Of a stretch of DNA of 64,000 bases, positions 35,092 through 44,529 are shown piece after piece; position 1 is the stretch's first letter, and the number at the start of each line of letters is the position of its first letter. The notes under the pieces are model-generated. The model saw only the letters and a program-made list of their open reading frames with translations. It was not told the DNA's origin and did no database searches. The DNA comes from Novosphingobium hassiacum (GTDB lineage: Bacteria > Pseudomonadota > Alphaproteobacteria > Sphingomonadales > Sphingomonadaceae). A program made the position numbers and the translations under genes. Where the stretch lies: contig NZ_JACICY010000002.1 in NCBI RefSeq assembly GCF_014196055.1, positions 446,553 to 510,552 on the forward strand, written 5' to 3'.

Positions 35092-35333
35092 TGCCTTGGA
35101 TCAATTATGGCGCCAGACTGACAGCGGTGTGAACGGCACCTCCCGGGCGCGACAAATTGCGACACTAAACCGGTGTTCCGGGCATAGTCCCGCGACAACC
35201 CGCGCCTAGATAGGTGTCACAGGAACTGCGGTCGCCCCCGTCCAGTCCCCTCCTGAGCAAGGTTACCCCCTCTCCTTGCATCTCGGGCGGCGGCCGCAGT
35301 TCCTCCCTTTTTTGACTCATGGGAGCACACCAC

Positions 35334-35954
35334 ATGAAGAAGTTCCAACTCGCCGCTACAGCCGCCGTCATGGCGACTGCAACGGTCGCGCTTTATGCCG
35401 CAACGCCTGCCATAGCGCAGAAGATGGACGCCAACGGCGACAAGACCATCACTTGGGCCGAGGCCAAGGCCAAGTCCGACCAAATGTGGACCCGGATGGA
35501 CGTCAACAAGGACGGCAAGCTCGATTCTGCCGATCGTGCGGCCAAGACTGCCGAACGCTTCGACAAGCTCGACACTGACAAGAATGGCTCGCTCAGCAAG
35601 CAGGAGTTTGCTGCAAAGCCCGGTCCTGACGGCATGGCTGGCCCCGAAAAGGGCAAACGCGGCGATCGCATGGGCGGCCACGGCAAGGGCGGTCACCGCG
35701 GCATGATGGGCGGCGGCATGCATATGATGGCCATGGCCGATGCCAACAAGGACGGCACCGTCACCCGCGCCGAATTCGATACTGCGACCAAGGCCCACTT
35801 CGACATGGCCGATGCCAACAAGGACGGTAGCGTCACCGCTGAAGAGCGCCGTGCCGCGATGAAGTCGATGATGGGCAAGATGGGCGGCATGCGCGGTCAC
35901 GGGGGCATGGGCGCAATGGGTGATGGACCTCCGCCCCCGCCTCCTGCAGACTGA
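35334..35954 (+). CDS. Periplasmic EF-hand protein, Met/His/Gly-rich
   Basis: A 206-residue exported protein (signal peptide to about residue 29, AAMATATVALYAATPAIAQ). It has five EF-hand-like loops: DANGDKTITWAE, DVNKDGKLDSAD, DTDKNGSLSKQE, DANKDGTVTRAE and DANKDGSVTAEE; most keep the Asp at positions 1, 3 and 5 and the Glu at 12, and should bind calcium. Between loops 3 and 4 is a Met/His/Gly stretch (RMGGHGKGGHRGMMGGGMHMMAM) that could bind copper or another metal. The C-terminus is MGGM and poly-Pro. It ends 5 bp before the response regulator gene, so it forms an operon with the two-component system. Confidence 0.88.
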   Translation: MKKFQLAATAAVMATATVALYAATPAIAQKMDANGDKTITWAEAKAKSDQMWTRMDVNKDGKLDSADRAAKTAERFDKLDTDKNGSLSKQEFAAKPGPDGMAGPEKGKRGDRMGGHGKGGHRGMMGGGMHMMAMADANKDGTVTRAEFDTATKAHFDMADANKDGSVTAEERRAAMKSMMGKMGGMRGHGGMGAMGDGPPPPPPAD

Positions 35955-35959
35955 ATGCC

Positions 35960-36697
35960 ATGAACGACACGCCGATCCGCGTCCTCCTCGTCGATGACGA
36001 ACCGGCCCTGCGCGAACCCCTGGCGGACTACCTTGTCCGTCAGGGGTTTGTCGTGACGCAGGCCGGCACAGCAGCCGAGGCCCGCAGCCGCCTGCTGGAG
36101 GTCGGCTGCGACATCGTCCTGCTCGACATCATGATGCCGGGCGAGGACGGCTTGTCGCTGTGCCGCCATCTGGTCGAAGCCAAGCGCCTGCCGGTCATCT
36201 TCATCACCGCCAAGGGCGAAGCGACCGACCGCATCGTCGGTCTCGAGATCGGCGCTGACGATTACGTCGTCAAACCCTTCGACCCGCGCGAACTCGTCGC
36301 GCGCGTCCGCTCGGTCCTGCGGCGCGCTTCCAAGCAGTCGAGCGAAATCGCCGATGCGGTGATCTATGAATTCGAAGGTTGGCGGCTCGATCCGTTGAAG
36401 CGTCGGCTGGTCGATGCCGAAGGCGCGGTCGTGGCCATATCGTCTGCAGAATTCCGACTGCTGATGGCCTTCCTCGATCACCCCCGCCAGGTGCTCGATC
36501 GTGACCGGTTGCTCGATATGGTCCAGGGCCGCGAGGCGCATCTGTTCGACCGCGCGATCGACAACCAGATTTCACGCCTGCGCCGCAAGATCGAGGTGGA
36601 CAGTCGCAACCCGCAATTGGTCCAGACCGTGTGGGGCGGCGGCTACATGCTCGCTACCGAAGTGCGCAAGCGCCCGCCAACGACCACCGAGGCGTGA
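35960..36697 (+). CDS. OmpR-family DNA-binding response regulator
   Basis: A 245-residue response regulator: a receiver domain with phospho-acceptor Asp56 (CDIVLLDIMMPG), acidic pair DDE at 12-14, conserved Thr/Lys (ITAKGE, VVKPFDP), and a C-terminal winged helix (ISSAEFRLLMAFLDHPRQVLDRDRLLDMV...DRAIDNQISRLRRKIE). Only 5 bp separate it from the EF-hand gene, and its stop overlaps the histidine kinase GTG by 4 bp. Together they form one operon that likely responds to a periplasmic or envelope signal. Confidence 0.95.
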   Translation: MNDTPIRVLLVDDEPALREPLADYLVRQGFVVTQAGTAAEARSRLLEVGCDIVLLDIMMPGEDGLSLCRHLVEAKRLPVIFITAKGEATDRIVGLEIGADDYVVKPFDPRELVARVRSVLRRASKQSSEIADAVIYEFEGWRLDPLKRRLVDAEGAVVAISSAEFRLLMAFLDHPRQVLDRDRLLDMVQGREAHLFDRAIDNQISRLRRKIEVDSRNPQLVQTVWGGGYMLATEVRKRPPTTTEA

Positions 36698-38118
36698 GCG
36701 GCTTGCGCAACTTCCACCTCAAGCTCTGGCCACGCAGCCTTCAGGGCCAAGTCCTGCTGTCGATCGCGCTCGCGCTGCTCGTCGCGCAGACCATTTCGGC
36801 CGTGCTGATCTGGAAGGAACAGAGCCAGCGCCGCGAATCGCAGCTCGTTAGCTCCGCTGCATTCCGCCTGCTTGGTCCGCCACCTGAAAGTCGCCGCGCC
36901 GAAATGCGCCGCGAACGCCGTAGCGACGATGCCGACCGCAGCCCGCCCCCCTTCCGACTCAACCGAAGCGACGTTTCTCCCCGGCGCGAGGGTGAACGCC
37001 GACTGGAGCACGTCGAGCATGAGTTAGCCGAGGTCCTTACGGCGCAGGGATTTGACGCGAACGAAGTGATCGTGTTCGAACGCAATCCGCTGCACGATCC
37101 GCTCAGCCTCGGCTTCATGAAGCGCCACCGCCGCGAACTCGCGGTGCTTTCCGACGAGCCTATGCCCCGGCTGGTAATCGCGTCGGTGCGGCAAAGCTCG
37201 GGCGAATGGGTGTCGACGCGCGTATTCAGCGAAGGCGGCGAGATGCGCGTGCTCGCGCCGCTGGTCGGACAGACCATCGTTCTCTACTTCGTGCTGGTCG
37301 GCGCGATGGCGCTGATCCTGCGGCGCATCGGCAGACCGTTGAAGGCGCTGACCCGCCGGGTCGAGGACTTCGCGGGCAACCGCACCATCGATGGCCAACT
37401 CGAGCCCGAAGGCCCGGAGGACATCCGCGGCCTGATCGTCGCGCACAACGCGATGGAAGCGCGCATCGCCGCCATGCTCGATGAAAAGGACGTCATGCTC
37501 GGCGCGATCGGGCACGATCTCAAGACCCCGCTCGCCGCTCTGCGCGTGCGCATCGAGGCGGTCGAGGATGATGTCGAGCGCGGGCGCATGGCCGCGACGA
37601 TCGAGGACATCAATCGCTCGCTCGACGATATCCTCTCGCTCGCCCGCGTCGGCCGGCCCTCCGATCCGCTCGAGCCCAACGAACTCTCCGCGCTCGTCGC
37701 CGACGTGATCGGCGAATTCGAGGACATGGGCGAGGCGGTGGAACTCGGTGAGACTGACCGCGTCGTCGTGTCGATCCGCGCCACCTGGCTGCGCCGCGCG
37801 CTCCGCAACCTCGTCTCCAACGCGCTGCGCTATGGCAATCGCGCCCGCATCTCGCTCAAACGCGAAGGCCGCAACGCGGTCCTGCGCATCGACGACGACG
37901 GCCCCGGCATTCCCGAAGGCGACATCGCGCGGATGATGGAGCCGTTCACCCGCCTCGAAGCCTCGCGCAACTCCAGCACCGGCGGCACCGGCCTCGGCCT
38001 CACGCTCGCGCGCGCCATCGCCGACCAGCACGGCGGTACCCTGACGCTCGCCAATCGGCGCGGGCCGACCGGCGCAATCGTCGGGCTGACTGCAACCATA
38101 AGCCTGCCGGTCGGTTAA
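36694..38118 (+). CDS. Sensor histidine kinase (HAMP, HisKA, HATPase)
   Basis: A 474-residue membrane kinase. Helix 1 is at about 17-40, and the periplasmic region (41-190) contains an unusual Arg/Glu-rich stretch (ESRRAEMRRERRSDDADR) and RREGERRLEHVEHELAEVL. Helix 2 is at about 193-210, followed by HAMP. The phospho-acceptor is His274 (AIGHDLKTPLAALR). N box RNLVSNALRYG, G1 DDDGPGI, F box and G2 TGLGLTLARAI are complete. It starts with GTG overlapping the response regulator stop (GTGA). Partner of the upstream regulator. Confidence 0.94.
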   Translation: MSGLRNFHLKLWPRSLQGQVLLSIALALLVAQTISAVLIWKEQSQRRESQLVSSAAFRLLGPPPESRRAEMRRERRSDDADRSPPPFRLNRSDVSPRREGERRLEHVEHELAEVLTAQGFDANEVIVFERNPLHDPLSLGFMKRHRRELAVLSDEPMPRLVIASVRQSSGEWVSTRVFSEGGEMRVLAPLVGQTIVLYFVLVGAMALILRRIGRPLKALTRRVEDFAGNRTIDGQLEPEGPEDIRGLIVAHNAMEARIAAMLDEKDVMLGAIGHDLKTPLAALRVRIEAVEDDVERGRMAATIEDINRSLDDILSLARVGRPSDPLEPNELSALVADVIGEFEDMGEAVELGETDRVVVSIRATWLRRALRNLVSNALRYGNRARISLKREGRNAVLRIDDDGPGIPEGDIARMMEPFTRLEASRNSSTGGTGLGLTLARAIADQHGGTLTLANRRGPTGAIVGLTATISLPVG

Positions 38119-38205
38119 CCACCCAGTCACGCGCCGAATCTTAGTCAACGACGCTGATCGTCACGGATTAGCCGTTCGTCGAAAGGACTCGCGAAGCCGT
38201 GGACC

Positions 38206-38221
38206 GGTTGCTAGTGCAACC
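38206..38221. promoter_or_regulatory. Small perfect hairpin before the M1 aminopeptidase gene
   Basis: GGTTGC (38206-38211) / GCAACC (38216-38221) with a 4-nt TAGT loop, 32 bp upstream of the ATG at 38254. There is no U-run, so an operator or leader structure is more likely than a terminator. Confidence 0.35.
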
Positions 38222-38253
38222 AAACTTGATTGCGCCGGGGAGTTCGTTTCAGC

Positions 38254-40920
38254 ATGCGTACCATTTCATTTGTATCAGCGATTGCGCTGTCCGTTGCCAC
38301 CGCCGCCATCCCGGCCGTTGCGCAACAAGCTCCGGCCAACCCTTCGGCAGCCGCCGGCGTCCACACCGACCTCCCCCGCGTCGCGCACCCGTCGCACTAC
38401 ACCATCTCGGTTACGCCCGATGCGAAGAACCTGACGTTCTCGGGTACGTCGTCGGTCGATCTCGAAGTAACCGAGGCGACTCCGTTCCTGACGCTCCACG
38501 CGCTCGATCTCAAGATTTCGTCGGCCACGCTGACACCCGCAGGCGGCGCGGCCATGCCGATCACCATCACGATGGACCCCGCCAGCCAGACCGCGAAGTT
38601 CACTGCCGCGCAACCTCTGGCGCCGGGCAAGTATCGGCTCGACACCGTCTACACCGGCGTGATCAACACCCAGGCCAACGGCCTGTTCGCGCTCGATTAC
38701 CCTGACAAGGTCACCGGCAAGGAAACGCGGGGCCTGTTCACCCAGTTCGAAGCGCCCGATGCGCGCCGCTTTGCCCCGATGTTCGACGAACCGATCTACA
38801 AGGCCACATTCGACCTCTCGGCAGTCGTCCCTTCCACTCAGATGGCCGTCAGCAACATGCCGGTCGCCAAGGAAGAGGACCTCGGCAAGGGCCTCAAGCG
38901 CGTCACTTTCGGCACCAGCCAGAAAATGTCGTCGTACCTGCTGTTCTTCGGCGTCGGCGATTGGGAGCGTCTGTCCAAGGAAGCCGCACCCGGCGTCCAG
39001 GCAGGCATCGTCAGCCCTAAGGGCAGTGGCGAACAGGGCCGCTTCGCGCTTAACGAACTCGCCCCGCTGATCCCGTTCTACGCCGAATACTTCGGCCAGC
39101 CCTATCCGCTGCCCAAGATCGACAACATCGCAGCACCTGGCCAGTCGCAGTTCTTCTCGGCCATGGAGAACTGGGGCGCGATCCTCACGTTCGAGCGCAT
39201 CCTGCTCGACGATCCCGCCATCACCAGCGCGGCTGCGCGTCAGAACATCGTCACCACGCAGGCCCACGAAGTGGCGCACCAGTGGTTCGGCAACCTCGTC
39301 ACCATGGCGTGGTGGGAAGACCTATGGCTGAACGAAGGTTTCGCCAGCTGGATGGAAACCAAGGCCACCGCGCACTTCCACCCCGACTGGTTCCCGCTGC
39401 TCAACCGCGTCGATGGCCGCGAACAGGCGATGAACCTCGATGGCTTCAAGACCACGCACCCGATCGTGCAGGAAATCAAGACGGTCGACGAGACCAACCA
39501 GGCCTTCGACGCGATCACCTATCAGAAGGGCGAGGCGGTCATTTCGATGCTCGAAGCCTACGCGGGTGAGAGCGTCTGGCGCGACGGGCTGCGCAACTAC
39601 ATGCGCGACCACAAATTCGGCAATACGCGGTCGAAGGACCTGTGGCAGGCGGTCGAAAAGGCCGGTGCGCCGGGCCTGACCTCGATCGCCACCGATTTCA
39701 CCACCAAGCCGGGCATCCCGCTGGTCAAGGTCACCGGCCTCACCTGCAAGAAGGGCGTCTCGACCGTCTCGCTGCAGCAGGGCGAATTCAGCATCGACCG
39801 CAAGGACGAAGTCGCCGCCAAGCCGACGATGTGGAAGGTCCCGCTGCTGGTCTCGGCTGGTGGCGAACCCGTTCGCACCATCCTCGAAGGCGGCAAGGGC
39901 ACGGTCACGGTCAAGGGTTGCGGCCCGGTCGTGATCAATTCGGGCCAGCTCGGCTACTACCGCTCGCTCTATACGCCCGCGATGCTCGCCAAGCTGACCG
40001 CCGCGATGCCGACGCTTCAGCCGGTCGACCAGACGGGTCTGATCCAGGACAACATGGAGCTTTCGACCCGCGGCTACCAGCCGCTGGCTCCCGCGTTCGA
40101 TCTGCTCGCTGCGGTCCCGGGCAACGCCAACCCGATCGTCACCGGAACGGCATTCGGCGAATATGTCGGCGCATGGCGTACGCTAGAAAAGGAACCGGCG
40201 GCGCAGGCCAAGCTACTCACCCGCGTTTCAGGCACGTTCAAGCCGCGCCTGATGTCGCTGGGCTTCGAGCCAAAGGCGGGCGAGAGCCTGCCCAACGCCG
40301 ATCTGCGCGCGACGCTGATCAGCGGCTTCGGCACGATGGGCGATCCCGATGTCGTGGCTGAGGCGCGTCGTCGCTTCACGGCGCTCTCGGCCAACCCCAA
40401 GGCGATGGACGGCCCGCTCAAGACCACCTGGCTCAACATCGTCGCGCGCAACGCGACCAAGGCCGATTGGGACGCGATCCGGACGATGGCGGCAGCGTCC
40501 ACCAGCGCGGTCGAACGCCAATACCTCTACACGCTGCTCGGCCGTCCCTCCGATGCTGCCCTTGCCAAGGCGGCGCGCGATCTCGCGCTGACCGACGCAC
40601 CGGGCAAGACCACCAGCGCGGCCATGATCGTCGCGTCGGCAGGGCTGCACGCCGATGAAACCTACGACTTCGCGCTCGCCAACCGCGCACGGATCGAAGC
40701 CCTCGTCGACGCCCAAAGCCGCGTGACCTTCATTGCCAGCCTCGCCAACAGCTCGACCGATCCAGCCATGATCGCCAAGCTGCAGACGTTCAAGGCCAGC
40801 GTCCCTGCCGAAGCATCACGCCCGGTAGACCGCGTCATCGGCGGCCTCACCGAGCGCGCCAAGGCCCGCCCGCTGTTCGTCAAGGGCCTGACCGACTGGC
40901 TCGCTGCGAAGAAGAAGTAA
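38254..40920 (+). CDS. M1 family metallo-aminopeptidase, exported
   Basis: An 888-residue gluzincin with a signal peptide (MRTISFVSAIALSVATAAIPAVAQ). The substrate-binding motif is SAMENWG (GAMEN type), followed by the zinc site H338-E-V-A-H342 (HEVAHQWFGN) and E361 in WLNEGFASW, 19 residues further. The C-terminal ERAP1-like helical domain runs from about 540 to the end. It should remove N-terminal residues from peptides in the periplasm. The ATG at 38254 is preferred to the upstream one at 38230 because it starts the signal peptide. Confidence 0.94.
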   Translation: MRTISFVSAIALSVATAAIPAVAQQAPANPSAAAGVHTDLPRVAHPSHYTISVTPDAKNLTFSGTSSVDLEVTEATPFLTLHALDLKISSATLTPAGGAAMPITITMDPASQTAKFTAAQPLAPGKYRLDTVYTGVINTQANGLFALDYPDKVTGKETRGLFTQFEAPDARRFAPMFDEPIYKATFDLSAVVPSTQMAVSNMPVAKEEDLGKGLKRVTFGTSQKMSSYLLFFGVGDWERLSKEAAPGVQAGIVSPKGSGEQGRFALNELAPLIPFYAEYFGQPYPLPKIDNIAAPGQSQFFSAMENWGAILTFERILLDDPAITSAAARQNIVTTQAHEVAHQWFGNLVTMAWWEDLWLNEGFASWMETKATAHFHPDWFPLLNRVDGREQAMNLDGFKTTHPIVQEIKTVDETNQAFDAITYQKGEAVISMLEAYAGESVWRDGLRNYMRDHKFGNTRSKDLWQAVEKAGAPGLTSIATDFTTKPGIPLVKVTGLTCKKGVSTVSLQQGEFSIDRKDEVAAKPTMWKVPLLVSAGGEPVRTILEGGKGTVTVKGCGPVVINSGQLGYYRSLYTPAMLAKLTAAMPTLQPVDQTGLIQDNMELSTRGYQPLAPAFDLLAAVPGNANPIVTGTAFGEYVGAWRTLEKEPAAQAKLLTRVSGTFKPRLMSLGFEPKAGESLPNADLRATLISGFGTMGDPDVVAEARRRFTALSANPKAMDGPLKTTWLNIVARNATKADWDAIRTMAAASTSAVERQYLYTLLGRPSDAALAKAARDLALTDAPGKTTSAAMIVASAGLHADETYDFALANRARIEALVDAQSRVTFIASLANSSTDPAMIAKLQTFKASVPAEASRPVDRVIGGLTERAKARPLFVKGLTDWLAAKKK

Positions 40921-40933
40921 TGCCCTGTTGAAT

Positions 40934-41054
40934 CCCCCTCCTCTTCAGAGGAGGGGTTAGGGGTGGTGGCGATGCTGGAAGCATCGCTCGCGAAGCGACT
41001 TCGGGTCAGGTGGCGAAACACCACCCCCAACCCCCTCCTCTGAAGAGGAGGGGG
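40934..41054. repeat. Paired inverted hairpin repeat between convergent genes
   Basis: Each unit is a hairpin CCCCTCCTC-TTCA-GAGGAGGGG followed by a TTAGGGGTGG or TTGGGGGTGG tail. The left unit is at 40934-40970 and the right unit, inverted, at 41018-41054, with about 47 bp between. It fills the gap between the M1 aminopeptidase and HerA-like genes and could terminate both. Confidence 0.85.
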
Positions 41055-41061
41055 CTTACGG

Positions 41062-42636
41062 TTACCGCAACAACCCGCCCATGATCCCGCGCGCAAAGCG
41101 CCCGAAGGCCGCGCCGCCGATCGACGTGGCAATCGTGCCCACAACGGCAGTTACACCCGACGCCATCGGCGCGGCGCGCGATTTCTTGCCCGTGATCTTC
41201 GCCGCGATCACCGCCCCTGCCGAAGACGCCACCGCACCCGCAGCAGCCTTGCCGGCACGCTCCCACATTGAAGGCGATTGACGCGGCGAGGCCCGCTGCG
41301 CTTCCTCGCCTTCCTCCTCGACCTGCTGCGCGGCAGCCGCTGCATCCGATGCCTTCTGCGCCAGCACCTCGGACGCGGATTCGCGGTTCACAGCGGTATC
41401 GTACTTGCCCTCGAACGGGCTGATCGACTGGATGATTGCGCGTTCCTTGGGGCTGAGCGGACCCAGCCGCGAACGCGGCGGCGCGATCAGTGTGCGCTGC
41501 ACGACCGAGGGTGAGCCATCCTCGTTCAGTGTCGACACCAGCGCCTCGCCCACCTTCAGTTCGGTAATGACCGTTTCGACATCGAGATCCTTGTTGATCC
41601 GGAACGTCTCAGCCGCCGCCTTGATCGCACGCTGATCGCGCGGCGTGAACGCGCGCAGGGCGTGCTGCACGCGATTGCCCAACTGGCCCGCGATCTTCTC
41701 CGGAATGTCGATCGGGTTCTGCGAGATGAAGAACACGCCGACGCCCTTCGACCGGATCAGACGCACGACCTGTTCCACCTTGTCCATCAGCGCATCGGGC
41801 GCAGCCTCGAACAGCAGGTGCGCCTCGTCGAAGAAGAACACCAGGATCGGCTTTTCGGGATCGCCGACTTCGGGCAGCGCCTCGAACAGTTCGGACAGCA
41901 GCCACAGCAGGAACGTGGCGTAGAGCTTCGGGCTCTGCATCAGCTTCTCGGCGGCCAGTACATTGACCATGCCGCGGCCCTGATCGTCCACCTTCAGGAA
42001 GTCGTTGATCTCGAACGCAGGCTCGCCGAAAAAGCGGTCCGCGCCCTGGCTTTCGAATGCCAATAATTGCCGCTGGATCGTGCCCACGCTGGCCTTGGAC
42101 ACATTGCCGTACTTGCCAGAAAGTTCGCTGGCATTCTCGGCGCAGGCCATCAACACCGATTGCAGGTCGGGCAGGTCGATCAGCAGCAGGCCGTTATCAT
42201 CGGCATAACGGAACGCGATGTTGAGCACGCCTTCCTGCGTGTCGTTCAGCCCCATCAGCCGTGCCAGCAGCAGCGGCCCCATTTCGGATATCGTCGTGCG
42301 GATCGGGTGGCCGTTTTCGCCATAGAGGTCCCAGAACACCGCCGGATTGTCGGAATAGGCATAGTCGGTGATGCCCAGTTCCTTCGCCCGCGATTCCAGC
42401 GATGCGGCATGCTTGAACGTCGGGCTGCCGGGCATCGAAATGCCCGCAAGGTCGCCTTTCACATCGGCCATGAACACCGGTACGCCACGGCTCGAAAATT
42501 GCTCGGCAATGCCCTGCAGCGTCACCGTCTTGCCGGTCCCGGTGGCCCCCGCGATCAGCCCGTGGCGGTTGGCGCGGCCCAGCCGCAGCACTTGCCGCTC
42601 ACCATTGGAAGCCAGACCGAGGTAGATGTCATCCAT
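41062..42636 (-). CDS. HerA/YjgR-type ATPase (DUF853)
   Basis: A 524-residue P-loop ATPase of the HerA-FtsK superfamily, DUF853 (YjgR) branch. Walker A is [13 protein letters not shown], Walker B is [16 protein letters not shown], and the motif [44 protein letters not shown] is family-specific. The C-terminal 90 residues are Ala/Gly-rich and include a hydrophobic segment ([20 protein letters not shown]). Function of the family is unknown; DNA or peptide translocation has been proposed from the ATPase fold. Confidence 0.92.
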   Translation of the reverse strand: MDDIYLGLASNGERQVLRLGRANRHGLIAGATGTGKTVTLQGIAEQFSSRGVPVFMADVKGDLAGISMPGSPTFKHAASLESRAKELGITDYAYSDNPAVFWDLYGENGHPIRTTISEMGPLLLARLMGLNDTQEGVLNIAFRYADDNGLLLIDLPDLQSVLMACAENASELSGKYGNVSKASVGTIQRQLLAFESQGADRFFGEPAFEINDFLKVDDQGRGMVNVLAAEKLMQSPKLYATFLLWLLSELFEALPEVGDPEKPILVFFFDEAHLLFEAAPDALMDKVEQVVRLIRSKGVGVFFISQNPIDIPEKIAGQLGNRVQHALRAFTPRDQRAIKAAAETFRINKDLDVETVITELKVGEALVSTLNEDGSPSVVQRTLIAPPRSRLGPLSPKERAIIQSISPFEGKYDTAVNRESASEVLAQKASDAAAAAQQVEEEGEEAQRASPRQSPSMWERAGKAAAGAVASSAGAVIAAKITGKKSRAAPMASGVTAVVGTIATSIGGAAFGRFARGIMGGLLR

Positions 42637-42740
42637 GCCGTGTGTCCCATCCGTTTGCCTGATGAGTAAGACGCAACCGGCGCGCTTGCGAGGGGTTTTT
42701 GCATCCGCAACGCGGAACGGCTAGAGCGCCGTCCAAGCCC

Positions 42741-44528
42741 ATGACCCGCGCCCCTTTCATCCTCCTCGACGATGCCCGCAGCGAGGGCGCCAGCGACGCG
42801 CGGCTCTACGAGCAGCCGGTCGAAGTGATCGTCGCGCGTAGGCCCGATGATGTCGAAGCCGCGCTCGCGCAGATCGCAGCGACGCCGGGCGATTGGGCAG
42901 GCTATTTCGCCTATGAGGCAGGCCTCGCGCTCGAGCCGCGCCTTGCACCCCTCGCGGCAGCGCGCACCGGTGCGACCGGCCCGCTCATCTGGTTCGCGCG
43001 TTTCGCCAAGGTCACCCGCATGCCCAGCGAAGAAGTCGAACGCTGGCTGGCGCGCCAGATCACCGGCCCCGGTCGCCTCGGCCCGTTGGGGGCATCGCTG
43101 TCAGCAGGCGGCTACGCCCGTGCCTTCGGTGTCGTGCAGGAAGCCATCCGTGCGGGCGACATCTACCAGGCCAACCTCACTTTCCCGCTGGCGGGCACAT
43201 GGGACGGCGATCCGTTGGCGATCTATGCCGATATCCGCCGCGATGCGCGCGCGGGATATGGTGGGATAATCTGGGACGGCGCGCACTGGCACCTCTCGTT
43301 CTCGCCCGAACTGTTCTTCAAGCTGGCAGGTGGACAGGCACGCGTCCGCCCGATGAAGGGCACGGCACCGCGCGGGGCAACGCCCGAAGAGGACGCGCGT
43401 TTCAAGGCGGAGCTATCCGCCAGCGTCAAGGACCGCGCCGAAAACCTGATGATCGTCGATCTGATGCGCAACGACCTCTCGCGCGTCAGCCAGGCAGGCA
43501 CCGTCAAGGTCGAGGCCCCCTTTGCGATCGAAAGCTACCCGACCGTCCACCAGATGGTCACGACTGTCCGCGCCCAGCTTGCCCCCGGCGAGGACGTCCG
43601 CAGCCTCTTGCGCGCCATCTTCCCCTGCGGCTCGATCACCGGCGCGCCCAAGATCCGCGCGATGGAAATCATCGACCGCGCCGAGCGCGATGCGCGCGGG
43701 GTCTACTGTGGTTCGATCGGACGGATAGACCCCTCTGGCGATGCCGCCTTCAATGTGGCAATCCGCACGGTGCGGCTCAGCAGCGATCATCCGGGGGCAA
43801 CCGGCGGTCGCGCGGTCATGGGCGTAGGCTCGGCAGTCGTCGCCGACTCTGTCATGATCGGCGAATGGCGCGAATGCGTGGTGAAGGGGAATTTCTTGCG
43901 TCTGACCGCTGGCCATGCAGACCTGATCGAGACGATGGCCTTCGATCCCGCCAAAGGCATCGAACTGCTCGAACTGCACCTTGAACGCATGAAGGCGAGC
44001 GCGCTGGCTCTCGGCTTCAGCTTCGATCGCCACGCCATCCGCAACGCCATCCACGCGCTGTGCTTCGATCTCGAAGCCCCGTCGAAAGTGCGTCTCGTCG
44101 CCTCGAAGGGAGGCGCACACGCGCTCGAAGCCTCGGCCTTGCCCGCGCCGATGGAAACGATCACCTGCGCCGTCCTGCCGCTGCCGGTGTCCGACGGGGA
44201 CTGGCGTCTGCGCCACAAGACCACCGACCGCGCCTTTTACGAAGCCGGCCTCGCCGCCGCGCGCAAGGCAGGCGCTGGGGAGGCTCTGTTCCTGCGCGAC
44301 GACGGCCTGATCACCGAAGGTACGTTCACCAACGTGTTCGTCGAGCGCGATGGCACCCTGCTTACCCCGCGTGCCGATCTCGGTTTGCTCCCCGGCGTCC
44401 TGCGCCGCAGCCTGCTCGACGCGGGCCGCGCCACCGAAGCCGATCTCACGCTCGATGATCTGTCCGGCGGCTTCCTCGTCGGCAACGCCCTGCGCGGCCT
44501 GATCCCCGCACGCCTGCTCGGTGCCTGA
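42741..44528 (+). CDS. pabB: Bifunctional aminodeoxychorismate synthase component I / 4-amino-4-deoxychorismate lyase (PabB-PabC fusion)
   Basis: A 595-residue fusion. Residues 1 to about 350 are a chorismate-utilising domain with GYARAFGVVQEAIRAGDIYQANLT, RPMKGTAPRG, and GSITGAPKIRAMEIIDRAERDARGVYCGSIG. Residues about 380-595 are a class IV PLP-dependent lyase with EALFLRDDGLITEGTFTNVFVERDG and LLPGVLRR; the candidate Schiff-base lysine lies in RLRHKTTDRAFYEAG. Together they make 4-aminobenzoate for folate, given ammonia from a PabA glutaminase that is not in this window. The aminotransferase gene follows after 1 bp. Confidence 0.94.
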   Translation: MTRAPFILLDDARSEGASDARLYEQPVEVIVARRPDDVEAALAQIAATPGDWAGYFAYEAGLALEPRLAPLAAARTGATGPLIWFARFAKVTRMPSEEVERWLARQITGPGRLGPLGASLSAGGYARAFGVVQEAIRAGDIYQANLTFPLAGTWDGDPLAIYADIRRDARAGYGGIIWDGAHWHLSFSPELFFKLAGGQARVRPMKGTAPRGATPEEDARFKAELSASVKDRAENLMIVDLMRNDLSRVSQAGTVKVEAPFAIESYPTVHQMVTTVRAQLAPGEDVRSLLRAIFPCGSITGAPKIRAMEIIDRAERDARGVYCGSIGRIDPSGDAAFNVAIRTVRLSSDHPGATGGRAVMGVGSAVVADSVMIGEWRECVVKGNFLRLTAGHADLIETMAFDPAKGIELLELHLERMKASALALGFSFDRHAIRNAIHALCFDLEAPSKVRLVASKGGAHALEASALPAPMETITCAVLPLPVSDGDWRLRHKTTDRAFYEAGLAAARKAGAGEALFLRDDGLITEGTFTNVFVERDGTLLTPRADLGLLPGVLRRSLLDAGRATEADLTLDDLSGGFLVGNALRGLIPARLLGA

Positions 44529-44529
44529 T

